Part shown: in pieces, positions 52,422 through 63,399 of the stretch
Layout: each line of letters begins with the position of its first letter
Position numbering within the stretch: position 1 is the stretch's first letter
Assembly: GCA_963764465.1 (NCBI GenBank)
Contig: CAVXSO010000002.1
Coordinates: 496,001-560,000, forward strand
From: JAJXXT01 sp963764465
GTDB lineage: Bacteria > Pseudomonadota > Alphaproteobacteria > Acetobacterales > Acetobacteraceae
Direction: 5' to 3'
DNA length: 64,000 nt
Notes under the pieces: generated by a model
What the model saw: only the letters and a program-made list of their open reading frames with translations
Told to the model about the DNA's origin: nothing
The model's database searches: none
Program-made: the position numbers and the translations under genes

Positions 52422-53129
52422 TCAGGCCGCGCAGGTGGCGGGCTGGGCGGCGTCGCCGAAGACCTCGTTCCACGCCTCGCGCAGCGCCGCGTCCGCCGCT
52501 GCCATCGTGGCGGGGCGGCCGAGGGCGGCGAGGCTGGTGACCCCGTGCTCGCTGATCCCGCAGGGGACGATGCCGCCGAAATGCCCGAGGTCCGGCGCCA
52601 CGTTGAGCGCAATGCCGTGCCAGCTCACCCACCGGCTGACCCGCACGCCGATCGCCGCGATCTTGTTTTCCGCGCGCGTCGCGGGGTCCACCACCCAGAT
52701 GCCGACACGCCCCTCCCGCCGTTCGCCGGCCACGCCGAGGCGTGCGAGGGCGGCGATGATCCAGTCCTCCAGCCCGCAGACATAGGCGCGCACGTCCCGC
52801 GCCCGGACCCGCCCGTGCGGCCGAGCGAGGTCCAGCATGACGTAGGCCACACGCTGGCCGGGGCCGTGATAGGTCCAGTGCCCGCCGCGCCCGGTGCGGA
52901 AGGTGGGAAAGCGCCCGGGCTCGATCAGTTCCTCGGGCAGTGCCGAGGTGCCGGCGGTGTAGAGCGGCGCGTGCTCCACCAGCCAGACGCGCTCCGGCGC
53001 CGCGCGGTCGCGGATCGCGGCGGCGTGCTCGCGCATCGCGGCCTCCGCCGCCTCGTATGGTGTGAAACCCGGGCTTTGCAGCCATTCCACCGAAGCCGGC
53101 TCCGCGAGCGTTGAAGCGGCTGGCGTCAT
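52422..53129 (-). CDS. lipB: Octanoyl-[acyl-carrier protein]:protein N-octanoyltransferase
   Basis: LipB, 235 residues, moves octanoyl from ACP to lipoyl domains, the first step of lipoate synthesis. Present are VWLVEHAPLYTAGTSA, the RGGHWTYHGPGQRVAYVM motif, the catalytic Lys in ENKIAAIGVRVSRWVSWHG and the catalytic Cys in VPCGISEHGVTS. The ATG at 53129 begins MTPAASTLAEPAS. No lipA is adjacent. It is divergent from tRNA-Leu(GAG). Confidence 0.95.
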   Translation of the reverse strand: MTPAASTLAEPASVEWLQSPGFTPYEAAEAAMREHAAAIRDRAAPERVWLVEHAPLYTAGTSALPEELIEPGRFPTFRTGRGGHWTYHGPGQRVAYVMLDLARPHGRVRARDVRAYVCGLEDWIIAALARLGVAGERREGRVGIWVVDPATRAENKIAAIGVRVSRWVSWHGIALNVAPDLGHFGGIVPCGISEHGVTSLAALGRPATMAAADAALREAWNEVFGDAAQPATCAA

Positions 53130-53152
53130 CGGCTATACGCCCGGCGCCGCGT

Positions 53153-53235
53153 GCGGTCGTGGCGGAATGGTAGACGCGCAAGCTTGAGGTGCTTGTGGGG
53201 GAAACCCTGTGGAAGTTCGAGTCTTCTCGACCGCA
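53153..53235 (+). tRNA. tRNA-Leu(GAG), CCA encoded after it
   Basis: The acceptor GCGGTCG (53153-53159) pairs with CGACCGC (53228-53234), A53235 is the discriminator, and CCA is encoded at 53236-53238. The anticodon stem CAAGC/GCTTG holds TTGAGGT with anticodon GAG. A class II variable arm (GTGGGGGAAACCCTGTG) and the GTTCGAGTC T arm are visible. The other tRNA-Leu in the window lacks encoded CCA. Confidence 0.95.
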
Positions 53236-53402
53236 CCATCATCCCGATGATCCCAACCTGGTGATGCCCCAACTGATGAGGCGGGCGCGCGCTGAGCGGC
53301 CGGGCCTCGCGCGGGTATGCAACAGCCGCCGCGCCTGTGCTAGCGACGCAGGGGACCGTTGCGCGCCCGCGTCGCGCGACCGGTACGCTGGGGGAGATCG
53401 GC

Positions 53403-55691
<2,289 letters not shown>

Positions 55692-55756
55692 ATGCGGCTC
55701 CGGCTGCCATCCGGCGCTCCTGACGCGCCCGGGCGCGGAATGTTACGCAGGGTGCC

Positions 55757-56218
55757 GTGATCCCGCTGCTTTTCGGCGCGCTGGCGCTGGGCGGCCTGCT
55801 GGCGGCGCTGGGCGCGTTCTCGCGGGCCGATGTCGCGACGCTGAAGTCGCTCGGGGTGTGGATCCTGGGGCTCGCCGGGCTCTCGCTCGCTGCGCTGCTG
55901 CTGCTGACGGGCCGGGAGCCGGCGGGGTTCGCCATCCTGGCGCTGACCGGCACGCTCGCGTGGAACTGGCTGCCCGCCAGGCTGCGCCGGCGGCGTCCCG
56001 GGGCGTGGGGGCCGGGTGCCGCACCGCGCCGACCGCCGCCGCGCGCCGGCATGACGCGCGCCGAGGCCTACGAGGTACTGGGCCTGCAACCGGGCGCCTC
56101 CGAGCAGCAGATCCGGGAAGCGCACCGGCGGCTGATGCGCGCGGCGCACCCGGATGCGGGCGGCTCCGTCTGGCTTGCCAAGCGCATCAACCAGGCGCGT
56201 GACGTTTTGCTTCCGTGA
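55757..56218 (+). CDS. Membrane-anchored J-domain protein
   Basis: 153 residues: two or three hydrophobic helices in the first 75, a short basic Pro/Arg-rich linker, and a C-terminal J domain (about 98-153) with AYEVLGLQPGASEQQIREAHRRLMRAAHPDAGGS. It keeps the HPD motif that stimulates DnaK ATPase. The arrangement recalls alphaproteobacterial relatives of mitochondrial Tim14/Pam18. Start is a GTG at 55757, so exact N-terminus is uncertain. Likely membrane-side DnaK co-chaperone. Confidence 0.82.
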   Translation: MIPLLFGALALGGLLAALGAFSRADVATLKSLGVWILGLAGLSLAALLLLTGREPAGFAILALTGTLAWNWLPARLRRRRPGAWGPGAAPRRPPPRAGMTRAEAYEVLGLQPGASEQQIREAHRRLMRAAHPDAGGSVWLAKRINQARDVLLP

Positions 56219-56306
56219 CACGACGACCACGGATTGTGTGCCATAAGCGGCGCCATAATTCCGCCGGGCGCGCATGCGACCGGCCGCGCGAGATCCGGAG
56301 AATGCC

Positions 56307-57191
56307 ATGAAACCGCTGCGCAAGGCCGTGCTTCCCGTCGCCGGGCTGGGCACACGCTTCCTCCCCGCCACCAAGGCGATGGCCAAGGAAATGCTGCCGG
56401 TGGTGGACAAGCCGCTGATCCAGTACGCGGTGGAGGAGGCGCGGGCCGCCGGCATCGACCAGTTCTGCCTCGTCACCGGCCGCGGCAAGACTGCGATCGT
56501 CGAGCATTTCGATATCGCCTTCGAGCTGGAGGCGATGCTGCGCTCGCGCGGCAAGGAGGACGAGATCGCGAAGCTGCGCGCCTTCCAGCCGCCGCCCGGT
56601 GCGGTCGTTACGGTACGCCAGCAGGAGCCGCTGGGCCTCGGGCATGCGATCTGGTGCGCGCGCGCCTTCGTCGGCGACGATCCGTTCGCGATCCTGCTGC
56701 CGGACGACCTCGTGCTCGCGGACAAGCCCTGCATGCAGCAGCTGGCGGAGGCGCATGCGGCGACCGGCGGCTGCATCGTCGCCGTGACCGAGGTGCCGCG
56801 CGAGCAGACCAACCGCTACGGCATCCTCGATGTGGGCGCCGATGACGGGCGCCTGGTGGAGGTGCGCGGCCTGGTGGAAAAGCCGAAGCCGGAGGTCGCG
56901 CCGTCCAACCTCTCGATCATCGGCCGCTACGTGCTGACGGCGGAGGTGATGGGCCATCTCGCGCGGCAGGAGCGCGGCGCCGGCGGCGAGGTGCAGCTGA
57001 CGGACGCGATGGCCAAGCTCATCGGCCACGTGCCGTTCCACGGCCTGCGCTACGAGGGCCGCCGTTTCGATTGCGGCGACAAGATCGGCTTCCTCGAGGC
57101 GCAGATCGCGTTCGCGCTGAAGCGGCCGGAGATGGAGGCCGCCGTGCGCGCCTTCCTTACCCGTTACACATCCGAGACGGTTCCCGTATGA
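56307..57191 (+). CDS. galU: UTP-glucose-1-phosphate uridylyltransferase
   Basis: GalU, 294 residues, makes UDP-glucose for polysaccharides. The nucleotide site VLPVAGLGTRFLPATKAMAKEM with DKPLIQYAVEEA, PLGLGHAIWCAR, ILLPDDLVL and the late EGRRFDCGDKIGFLEAQI are all present. The ATG at 56307 follows CCGGAGAATGCC; the eleven codons before it are not family-like. Four-base overlap (ATGA) with the phosphohexomutase gene gives a UDP-sugar supply operon. Confidence 0.95.
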   Translation: MKPLRKAVLPVAGLGTRFLPATKAMAKEMLPVVDKPLIQYAVEEARAAGIDQFCLVTGRGKTAIVEHFDIAFELEAMLRSRGKEDEIAKLRAFQPPPGAVVTVRQQEPLGLGHAIWCARAFVGDDPFAILLPDDLVLADKPCMQQLAEAHAATGGCIVAVTEVPREQTNRYGILDVGADDGRLVEVRGLVEKPKPEVAPSNLSIIGRYVLTAEVMGHLARQERGAGGEVQLTDAMAKLIGHVPFHGLRYEGRRFDCGDKIGFLEAQIAFALKRPEMEAAVRAFLTRYTSETVPV

Positions 57192-58606
57192 CCTTCCGCC
57201 ACGATTTTCACCCCTCGGTCCTGCGCGAATACGACATCCGCGGCATCATCGGCGAGACGCCCGACCGCGGAACACTGGGCGAGCGCGACGCACAGGCGAT
57301 CGGGCGCTGCTTCGGCAGCATCGTGCGGCGTGGCGGCGGGACGGAGGTGGTGGTGGGCTATGACGGGCGGCTGTCCTCGCCGGCGCTGGAAGCCGCCCTC
57401 GTCTCGGGGCTTGCCGAGGCTGGCGTGAACGTGGCGCGCATCGGCTGCGGGCCGACGCCGATGCTCTACTACGCCGGCACGGTGCGAAAGGCCGGTGGTG
57501 CCGTCCAGATCACCGGCAGCCACAACCCGCCGGACTATAACGGGTTCAAAATGGTGCTCGGGGGCAAGCCGTTCTTCGGCGCGCAGATCCGCGAGATCGG
57601 CGCCATGGCCGCGTCCGGCGATGTCGAGACCGGCAGGGGCAGTGTCACCAGTATCGACGTGCGGGCGCACTACGTCGCGCGGCTGGCGCAGGACTGGGAT
57701 GGCACGCGCGGGCTCAAGGTGGTGTGGGACAACGGCAACGGTGCGGCGGGCGACGTGCTGAAGGCGCTGGTGGCAAAACTTCCTGGCCAGCACCGCATTC
57801 TTTTCCCCGAGATCGACGGGCGCTTCCCCAACCACCACCCGGACCCGACGGTGCCGGCGAACCTCGAAGCCGTGATGGCGGCGGTGCGCGCGGACGGGGC
57901 CGATGTCGGCATCGCGTTCGACGGCGACGCGGACCGCATCGGCGTGGTGGACGACGAGGGGCACATGCTGTTCGGCGACCAGCTGCTCGTCGTGCTGGCG
58001 CGCGACGTGCTGGCGTCGCGGCCCGGTGCCACGATCATCGCCGACGTGAAGGCGAGCCAGGTGCTGTTCGACGAGGTGGCGAAGGCCGGCGGCTCGGCCC
58101 TGATGTGGAAGACCGGACACAGCCTGATCAAGGCGAAGATGGCGGAGACCGGCTGCCCGCTCGCGGGCGAGATGTCGGGGCACGTGTTCTTCGCCGACAA
58201 ATGGTACGGGTTCGACGACGCGCTGTATGCGGCGGTGCGGTTGCTTGGCATCCTCGCGCGCGGTGGGGAGAAGCTCTCCGCCATCCGCCGCGCGCTGCCG
58301 CAGGTGGTGAACACGCCGGAGCTTCGTTTCGATTGCGAGGAGACGCGCAAGTTCCAGGTGGTGGCGGAAGTCGCTGCGCGGCTGCGGCAGGAGGGTGCCA
58401 GGGTCGCGGACACGGATGGCGTGCGCGTGCTGACGGACGACGGCTGGTGGCTGCTGCGCGCCTCCAACACCCAGGCGGTGCTGGTCGCGCGCGCCGAGGC
58501 GCGGGACCAGGCCGGGCTGGAGCGGCTGAAGCGGGCGCTCGCGGCGCAGCTCGTTGCCTCCGGCCTGCCGGTGCCGGATTTCGACGCGCCTTCCGCCGGG
58601 CATTAG
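57188..58606 (+). CDS. Phosphoglucomutase/phosphomannomutase
   Basis: 472 residues of the alpha-D-phosphohexomutase family (AlgC/ManB type), turning hexose-6-phosphate into hexose-1-phosphate. SVLREYDIRGIIGETP starts it; the phospho-Ser loop is ITGSHNPPDYNG, the metal loop is AFDGDADRIGVVD, the sugar loop GEMSGHVFFAD and the phosphate-binding loop LLRASNTQ. The ATG overlaps the galU stop, so glucose-1-phosphate made here would feed GalU directly. Whether glucose or mannose is preferred cannot be told. Confidence 0.93.
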   Translation: MTFRHDFHPSVLREYDIRGIIGETPDRGTLGERDAQAIGRCFGSIVRRGGGTEVVVGYDGRLSSPALEAALVSGLAEAGVNVARIGCGPTPMLYYAGTVRKAGGAVQITGSHNPPDYNGFKMVLGGKPFFGAQIREIGAMAASGDVETGRGSVTSIDVRAHYVARLAQDWDGTRGLKVVWDNGNGAAGDVLKALVAKLPGQHRILFPEIDGRFPNHHPDPTVPANLEAVMAAVRADGADVGIAFDGDADRIGVVDDEGHMLFGDQLLVVLARDVLASRPGATIIADVKASQVLFDEVAKAGGSALMWKTGHSLIKAKMAETGCPLAGEMSGHVFFADKWYGFDDALYAAVRLLGILARGGEKLSAIRRALPQVVNTPELRFDCEETRKFQVVAEVAARLRQEGARVADTDGVRVLTDDGWWLLRASNTQAVLVARAEARDQAGLERLKRALAAQLVASGLPVPDFDAPSAGH

Positions 58607-58683
58607 CCGCGGGACGGCCCCGGCGCCTCGGCCTGCCCGCCGCCGCGGGGGGATTTCGTCATGTCGTCATTTCGGCCATTCCG

Positions 58684-59181
58684 CTAACCCCCGTCGAAAT
58701 TCACCTCGAACCGGCACTCGGGGTCGCCGAGGGCGAGGCAGGCGGTCTCGCGCACGCGCGCCCCGGGTGTGACGAGCGCCTGGAACAGCGTCTCGAACAG
58801 CGCCTCGTGCCAGGCGCAGACGCGGGTGCCGCGCGGCGCGCCGTCACAGAGCGGGTTGCCGGTGATGACCAGCGCCGGGTGCTCGCCGCCGCGCGCGGTG
58901 AAGCGGCGCTCGGCGGCAAACAGCGGTGCCCAGTGCCCGAGGGAATCCAGCAGCAGCGCGGTCGCGACGTGGCGCGGCAGGGCGCGACGCTGCACCTGGG
59001 CGGCGGGCGGGATGGTGCGCAGCAGCTCCGCCGCGGCGCGGCGCCCTGCTTCGGCCAGCGCCGCCGAGGCGGCCTCCGGTTTGAACGTATCGCGCAGGGC
59101 GCGATGCAGCCCCGCGAGTTGCAGCTCCGCCAGGCTGGCCATCGGCGTGGCCGCGCCGGCGGGGCGGACCGGCGCCTTCAA
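58684..59181 (-). CDS. bchJ: BchJ-like V4R-domain protein, FNR-controlled
   Basis: A V4R domain protein resembling BchJ, linked to reduction of the 4-vinyl group in bacteriochlorophyll synthesis (its direct catalytic role is disputed in the literature). The C-terminal half reads LVITGNPLCDGAPRGTRVC, AWHEALFETLFQALV and ETACLALGDPECRFEV, with the conserved Cys pair. I place the start at TTG 59181, behind GGGGGAG, giving 165 residues. The frame extends to a GTG at 59232, but that would leave no room for the FNR-type box at 59236-59249 to act. No other photosynthesis gene is in the window. The name is by resemblance only. Confidence 0.65.
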   Translation of the reverse strand: MKAPVRPAGAATPMASLAELQLAGLHRALRDTFKPEAASAALAEAGRRAAAELLRTIPPAAQVQRRALPRHVATALLLDSLGHWAPLFAAERRFTARGGEHPALVITGNPLCDGAPRGTRVCAWHEALFETLFQALVTPGARVRETACLALGDPECRFEVNFDGG

Positions 59182-59235
59182 TTCCGCCTGCTCCCCCGTT
59201 TTGCCGGCAGCATGGCGGCCGGTCCCGGTCACGCC

Positions 59236-59249
59236 TTGATATGGATCAA
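59236..59249 (-). promoter_or_regulatory. FNR/FixK-type binding site upstream of the bchJ-like gene
   Basis: TTGAT-ATGG-ATCAA is a perfect match to the FNR/FnrL/FixK consensus TTGAT-N4-ATCAA. It lies between the convergent-order ABC exporter stop (59264) and the bchJ-like gene, read away from the exporter. Oxygen-dependent control is inferred. Confidence 0.75.
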
Positions 59250-59263
59250 AGCGTTATGCGCGC

Positions 59264-61078
59264 TCAGGCCTGCAGCGCCACGTCCTCCGCCTGCAGCGTC
59301 CACATCCGCGCATAGAGCCCGCCCTTGGCCAGCAGTTGCGCGTGCGTGCCGCGCTCCGCGACGCGGCCGGCCTCCAGCACCACGATCTCGTCGGCCTCTG
59401 TAATGGTGGAAAGGCGGTGGGCGATGGTGATGGTGGTACGGTCGCGGGCGATGGCGCGCAGGGCTGACTGGATCTCGGCCTCCGTCCGCGTGTCCAGCGC
59501 GCTGGTGGCCTCGTCCAGGATCAGCAGCGCCGGGTTCTTCAGCATGGCGCGCGCGATCGCCACGCGCTGCTTTTCGCCGCCGGAGAGCTTCAGCCCGCGC
59601 TCGCCCACGCGGGTCGCATAGCCGTCGGGCATGCGCATCACGAAGTCGTGCACCTGGGCGAGGCGGGAGGCGCGCTCCACTTCCTCGTCCGTGGCATCGG
59701 GGCGTCCGTAGGCGATGTTGTAGCGGATCGTGTCATTGAACAGCACCGTGTCCTGCGGCACCACGGCGATCGCGGCGCGCAGGCTGCCCTGCGCCAGATC
59801 CCGCAGATCGTGCCCGTCGAGGGTGATGCGCCCGCCGGTCACGTCGTAGAAGCGGAACAGCAGCCGCGCGATGGTGGACTTGCCGGCTCCCGTCGGCCCG
59901 ACGATCGCGAGGCTGTGCCCGGGCGGGACGCTGAAGGACACGCCGCGCAGGATCGGGTGGTCCGGGCGGTAGCCGAAGCGCACGTCCTCGAACGCGACGC
60001 CGCCCCGCGGGTGGGCGAGCGTGGCGGCGTCGGGCCTGTCGGCCACCTCCGTGGGCACGGCCATCAGCGCGAACATCTGCTCCATGTCCACCAGGCCCTG
60101 CTTGATCTCGCGGTAGACGAAGCCGAGGAAGTTGAGCGGCTGGTAGAGCTGCATCAGGTAGGTGTTCACCAGCACGAACTTGCCGACCGTCATCGTGCCA
60201 GCCCGCACGCCCTCCGCCGCGAGCAGCATGACGGCCGCGAGCCCGGCGGCGATGATCACCGCCTGGCCGAGGTTGAGCATGTTGAGCGTGACCTGGCTCT
60301 TCACCGCCGCGCGCTCGTAGCGGGCGAGGGAGGCGTCGAAGCGGGCGGCCTCGTGCGCTTCGTTGCCGAAATACTTGACCGTCTCGAAGTTCAGCAGCGA
60401 GTCGATGGCGCGGGTGTGCGCCTCGGAATCGGACTCGTTCATCCGCCGGCGCACCTTCACCCGCACCTCCGAGAAGCCGAAGGTGAAGCCGAGGTAGACG
60501 CCGACGACGGCAAGCGTCGTGAGCGCGAAACGCCAGTCGAAGACGCGCCAGAGGATCACCGTCACCAGCGCGACCTCGAGCAGCGTCGGGATGATGTTGA
60601 AGACGGCGAGGCGCAGGACCGAGCTGATGCCCAGGGTGCCGCGCTCGATCGCGCGCGCGAGGCCGCCGGTCTGCCGGTCGAGATGGAAGCGCAGCGAGAG
60701 CCCGTGCAGGTGGCGGAAGGTGCGCAGCGCCACGCGGCGGACGGCGCGCTGTTGCACGGCCGCGAACACCGCGTCGCGCAGCTCCCCGAAGCTGGCGGCG
60801 CCGACGCGCAGCAGCCCGTAGCCGAGGATCAGCGCGATGGGCAGGATCGCCTGGCCGGCCCTGGGCGCCAGCGCATCCACGGCGCGGGCGTAGAACACCG
60901 GCACGTAGACCGAGGCGACCTTGCCGGCGACGAGGAAGGCGAAGGCGATCACCACGCGGGCCTTCGCCGCCGGCTCGCCCTTCGGCCACAGATAGGGCAG
61001 CAGCGAGCGCAGCGTGGTGAGGCCGGAGCGGCGGGAGGCGACGACGGGAGGCTGGGCCGAGGCGGCGAAGCTGCGCAT
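59264..61078 (-). CDS. ATM1-type ABC exporter (fused membrane and ATPase domains)
   Basis: 604 residues. A six-helix membrane domain (about 25-340) with RLSLRFHLDRQTGGLARAIERG-type coupling region (HGLSLRFHLDRQTGG) and SLLNFETVKYFGNEAHE, both characteristic of the ATM1/ABCB7 heavy-metal and glutathione-persulfide group. The ATPase domain has Walker A GPTGAGKST, Q loop VPQDTVLFN, signature LSGGEKQRVAIARA, Walker B LLILDEATSALD and IAHRLSTI. Start ATG 61078 (GTG 61087 is possible). Mitochondrial homologues export a sulfur compound for cytosolic Fe-S assembly. Divergent from the Nudix gene. Confidence 0.92.
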   Translation of the reverse strand: MRSFAASAQPPVVASRRSGLTTLRSLLPYLWPKGEPAAKARVVIAFAFLVAGKVASVYVPVFYARAVDALAPRAGQAILPIALILGYGLLRVGAASFGELRDAVFAAVQQRAVRRVALRTFRHLHGLSLRFHLDRQTGGLARAIERGTLGISSVLRLAVFNIIPTLLEVALVTVILWRVFDWRFALTTLAVVGVYLGFTFGFSEVRVKVRRRMNESDSEAHTRAIDSLLNFETVKYFGNEAHEAARFDASLARYERAAVKSQVTLNMLNLGQAVIIAAGLAAVMLLAAEGVRAGTMTVGKFVLVNTYLMQLYQPLNFLGFVYREIKQGLVDMEQMFALMAVPTEVADRPDAATLAHPRGGVAFEDVRFGYRPDHPILRGVSFSVPPGHSLAIVGPTGAGKSTIARLLFRFYDVTGGRITLDGHDLRDLAQGSLRAAIAVVPQDTVLFNDTIRYNIAYGRPDATDEEVERASRLAQVHDFVMRMPDGYATRVGERGLKLSGGEKQRVAIARAMLKNPALLILDEATSALDTRTEAEIQSALRAIARDRTTITIAHRLSTITEADEIVVLEAGRVAERGTHAQLLAKGGLYARMWTLQAEDVALQA

Positions 61079-61123
61079 GGTGCTCACATGGCACCGGCGT
61101 GGCCGGTTGGGTAGGCTGGCCGG

Positions 61124-61900
61124 ATGGAAGAGGGTTTCGCGCGGCATGGACGCGCCTGCAATAATGTTAAGCTGCCGGGGGACTGGCACGAGCTGTGGCT
61201 GCGTGACGTGCGCGTGGGCTGGACACGGCCACGCATCGCGCAGGCGGTGGCCGCGCGGGTGCCGGGCGCGGTGCAGGAGCCGTACCGGATCACCGTGGAC
61301 GACATCGGGGCCGCCGGGCAGGTGCTGGTGGAGGCCAGGCTCGCACGCTGGCGCGGCGAGGCGTTCGACGTGCGGGCAGAGATCGGCGGGCCCGTGCTGG
61401 GCCAGGTGGATCGCGGTGTGCTGCCGGTGCTGGGGCTGCTGGCGGAGGGTGTGCACCTCAACGCCATGGTGCGGCGGGCGGATGGGCTCCATCTCTGGGT
61501 CGCGCGGCGGGCGGCGGACAAGGCGCTGGACCCCGGCAAGCTCGATCACCTGGTGGCGGGCGGCGTGCCCTCCGGCATGAGCCCGTGGGACTGCCTGGTG
61601 AAGGAAGCGGCGGAGGAGGCGGGAATGCCTGCCGCGCTGCTCGCCCCGGCTGTCGCGGTAGAGCCCGTCGCCTACATGATGGAGCGGCCGGAAGGGATGC
61701 GCCGCGACCACCTGCACTGCTTTGACCTCGAGCTGCCGGAGGATTTTGTGCCGCGCGCGGTGGACGGGGAGGTGGCGGGGTTCGATCTGTGGCCGATCGG
61801 GCGCGTGGTGAACACGGTGCGCGCGACCGACGACTTCAAGTTCAACGTGAACCTGGTGCTGATCGGCCTGTTCCAGCGGCTCGGGCTCACCGGGACGTAG
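61124..61900 (+). CDS. DUF4743/Nudix hydrolase, thiamine-linked
   Basis: 258 residues: an N-terminal DUF4743-type region (about 1-120) joined to a Nudix domain. The Nudix box is GVPSGMSPWDCLVKEAAEEAGM: the usual first Glu is Ser and the Arg before the catalytic Glu is Lys, while the KE..EE metal ligands remain. Yeast YJR142w and plant Nudix relatives with this layout remove damaged forms of thiamine diphosphate. Here it lies 63 bases before thiM and thiE, which supports the same role. The start ATG at 61124 is plausible but not marked by a strong ribosome site. Confidence 0.85.
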   Translation: MEEGFARHGRACNNVKLPGDWHELWLRDVRVGWTRPRIAQAVAARVPGAVQEPYRITVDDIGAAGQVLVEARLARWRGEAFDVRAEIGGPVLGQVDRGVLPVLGLLAEGVHLNAMVRRADGLHLWVARRAADKALDPGKLDHLVAGGVPSGMSPWDCLVKEAAEEAGMPAALLAPAVAVEPVAYMMERPEGMRRDHLHCFDLELPEDFVPRAVDGEVAGFDLWPIGRVVNTVRATDDFKFNVNLVLIGLFQRLGLTGT

Positions 61901-61963
61901 GGGCCGGAACGCTCTATTGGGGGCACTGACGCCCGGCATTGTCGTCAAACGGGATGGAGGAGC

Positions 61964-62752
61964 ATGACCCAACCTTCGGAGCTGCTCGCACAGCTGCGCG
62001 CGCAATCGCCGCTGGTGCAGATTATCACCAATCATGTCGCGATGAACGTCACCGCGAACGTGATGCTCGCGGCCGGCGCCTCGCCCGCCATGGTCCACGC
62101 GCAGGAGGAGGCGGCGGAGTTCGCGGGGCTGGCGCGCGCCGTGGTGGTGAATATCGGCACGCTCTCCGCCCCCTGGATCGTGGGGATGAAGCGCGCGGCG
62201 GCGGCAGCCGGGGCAGGCGGCAAACCCTGGGTGCTCGACCCGGTGGCGCATTTCGCGACCGGATTCCGAAGGCGCACAGTGGCGGAGCTGCTGGCGCTGC
62301 ACCCCACCATCGTGCGCGGCAATGCCTCGGAGATCCTGGCGCTGGCCGGGGTCGCGAGCGCCGGGCAGGGCGTGGACAGCGGCGACCCAGTGGAGCGGGC
62401 GGAGACGGCCGCGCGGCGGCTGGCCGTCGTGCACCACGCCGTGATCGCGGTCACGGGGGAGGTGGATTTCGTAACGGATGGACAACGGTCGGCGCGCATC
62501 GAGGGTGGCTCGCCCCTGATGCCGAAGGTGACGGCGCTGGGCTGCGCGCTCACCGCGCTGTGCGGGGGCTTTGCCGCGGTGGCGCCGGGCGAGCCGTTCG
62601 ATGCCACCGTCGCCGCACTGGCGATGTTCGCGGCGGCGGGCAGCGAGGCCGGGCGCGGTGCCGCGGGACCAGGCTCCTTCGCCGTCCGCTTCCTCGACGC
62701 GCTGGCGGCGGTGGAGGGAGCGGCGCTTGCGGGCAGGATCGCGGCCGCGTGA
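61964..62752 (+). CDS. thiM: Hydroxyethylthiazole kinase
   Basis: ThiM, 262 residues, phosphorylates the thiazole alcohol for thiamine salvage. VQIITNHVAMNVTANVMLAAGASPAM, KPWVLDPVAHFATGFR, VRGNASEILALAG and the catalytic-Cys loop KVTALGCALTALCGGF are present. GAGGAGC lies just before the ATG. No TPP riboswitch is visible in the 63-base gap upstream. It overlaps thiE (GTGA). Confidence 0.95.
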   Translation: MTQPSELLAQLRAQSPLVQIITNHVAMNVTANVMLAAGASPAMVHAQEEAAEFAGLARAVVVNIGTLSAPWIVGMKRAAAAAGAGGKPWVLDPVAHFATGFRRRTVAELLALHPTIVRGNASEILALAGVASAGQGVDSGDPVERAETAARRLAVVHHAVIAVTGEVDFVTDGQRSARIEGGSPLMPKVTALGCALTALCGGFAAVAPGEPFDATVAALAMFAAAGSEAGRGAAGPGSFAVRFLDALAAVEGAALAGRIAAA

Positions 62753-63399
62753 AGCGGTTCGACCTTTCGCTCTATCTCGTCCTGGATGCGCAACTATGCC
62801 GGCCGCTCGGCATGGTGGAGACGGCGCGCGCGGCGGTCGCGGGCGGGGCGACGATGGTGCAGCTGCGCGCGAAGCACGCCGGGACCGAAGCGCTCATCGA
62901 GGCGGGGCGCGAACTCATGGCGGCACTGGCGGGCAGTGGGGCGGTGCTGATCGTCAACGACGATATCGAGGCAGCGGTCGCACTGGGCGTGGGGCTGCAT
63001 GTCGGGCAGGACGACATGCCGGCCGCGGAGGCGCGGGCGCGGCTCGGGGCGGACGCGATCCTCGGCCTTTCCGTAGAGACCGAGGCAGCGGCACGCGCCG
63101 TGGACGGGGCGGTGGTGGACTACGTGGGCATCGGCCCGGTCTTCGCCACCGCGACCAAGCCGGACCACAAGCCGCCGACCGGGATCGCGGCGCTCGCGCG
63201 GCTGCGGGCCATTTGCCCCGTGCCCGCGGTTGCCATCGGCGGGCTGAAGGCGGAGCACGTGGCCCCGGTGCTGGAAAGCGGCGCGCTTGGGCTCGCGGTC
63301 GTCTCAGCGATCTGCGGCACGCCCTCGCCCGAGGCAGCCGCGCGGGAGATCGCGGCGGCGATCGCGGTGTGGCGCGCGGGCCGTCTTACGCGGCCATGA
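62749..63399 (+). CDS. thiE: Thiamine-phosphate synthase
   Basis: ThiE, 216 residues, joins the pyrimidine and thiazole phosphates to thiamine monophosphate. MVQLRAKHAGTEALIEAGREL, LIVNDDIEAAVALGVGLHVGQDDMP, VDYVGIGPVFATATKPDH and AIGGLKAEHVAPVLESGALGLAVVSAI match the family. Start GTG at 62749 overlaps the thiM stop. Its last codons overlap the convergent GST remnant. Together with thiM this is a salvage pair. Confidence 0.95.
   Translation: MKRFDLSLYLVLDAQLCRPLGMVETARAAVAGGATMVQLRAKHAGTEALIEAGRELMAALAGSGAVLIVNDDIEAAVALGVGLHVGQDDMPAAEARARLGADAILGLSVETEAAARAVDGAVVDYVGIGPVFATATKPDHKPPTGIAALARLRAICPVPAVAIGGLKAEHVAPVLESGALGLAVVSAICGTPSPEAAAREIAAAIAVWRAGRLTRP

Noticed and set aside
61901..61963. 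TPP riboswitch before thiM
   Set aside because: The gap is only 63 bases and lacks the conserved CTGAGA and ACCTGAT-type pieces.
61079..62485. Long N-terminal extension of the ABC exporter frame
   Set aside because: The extra 460 codons are antisense to the Nudix and thiM genes; the true protein starts near 61078 with normal family length.
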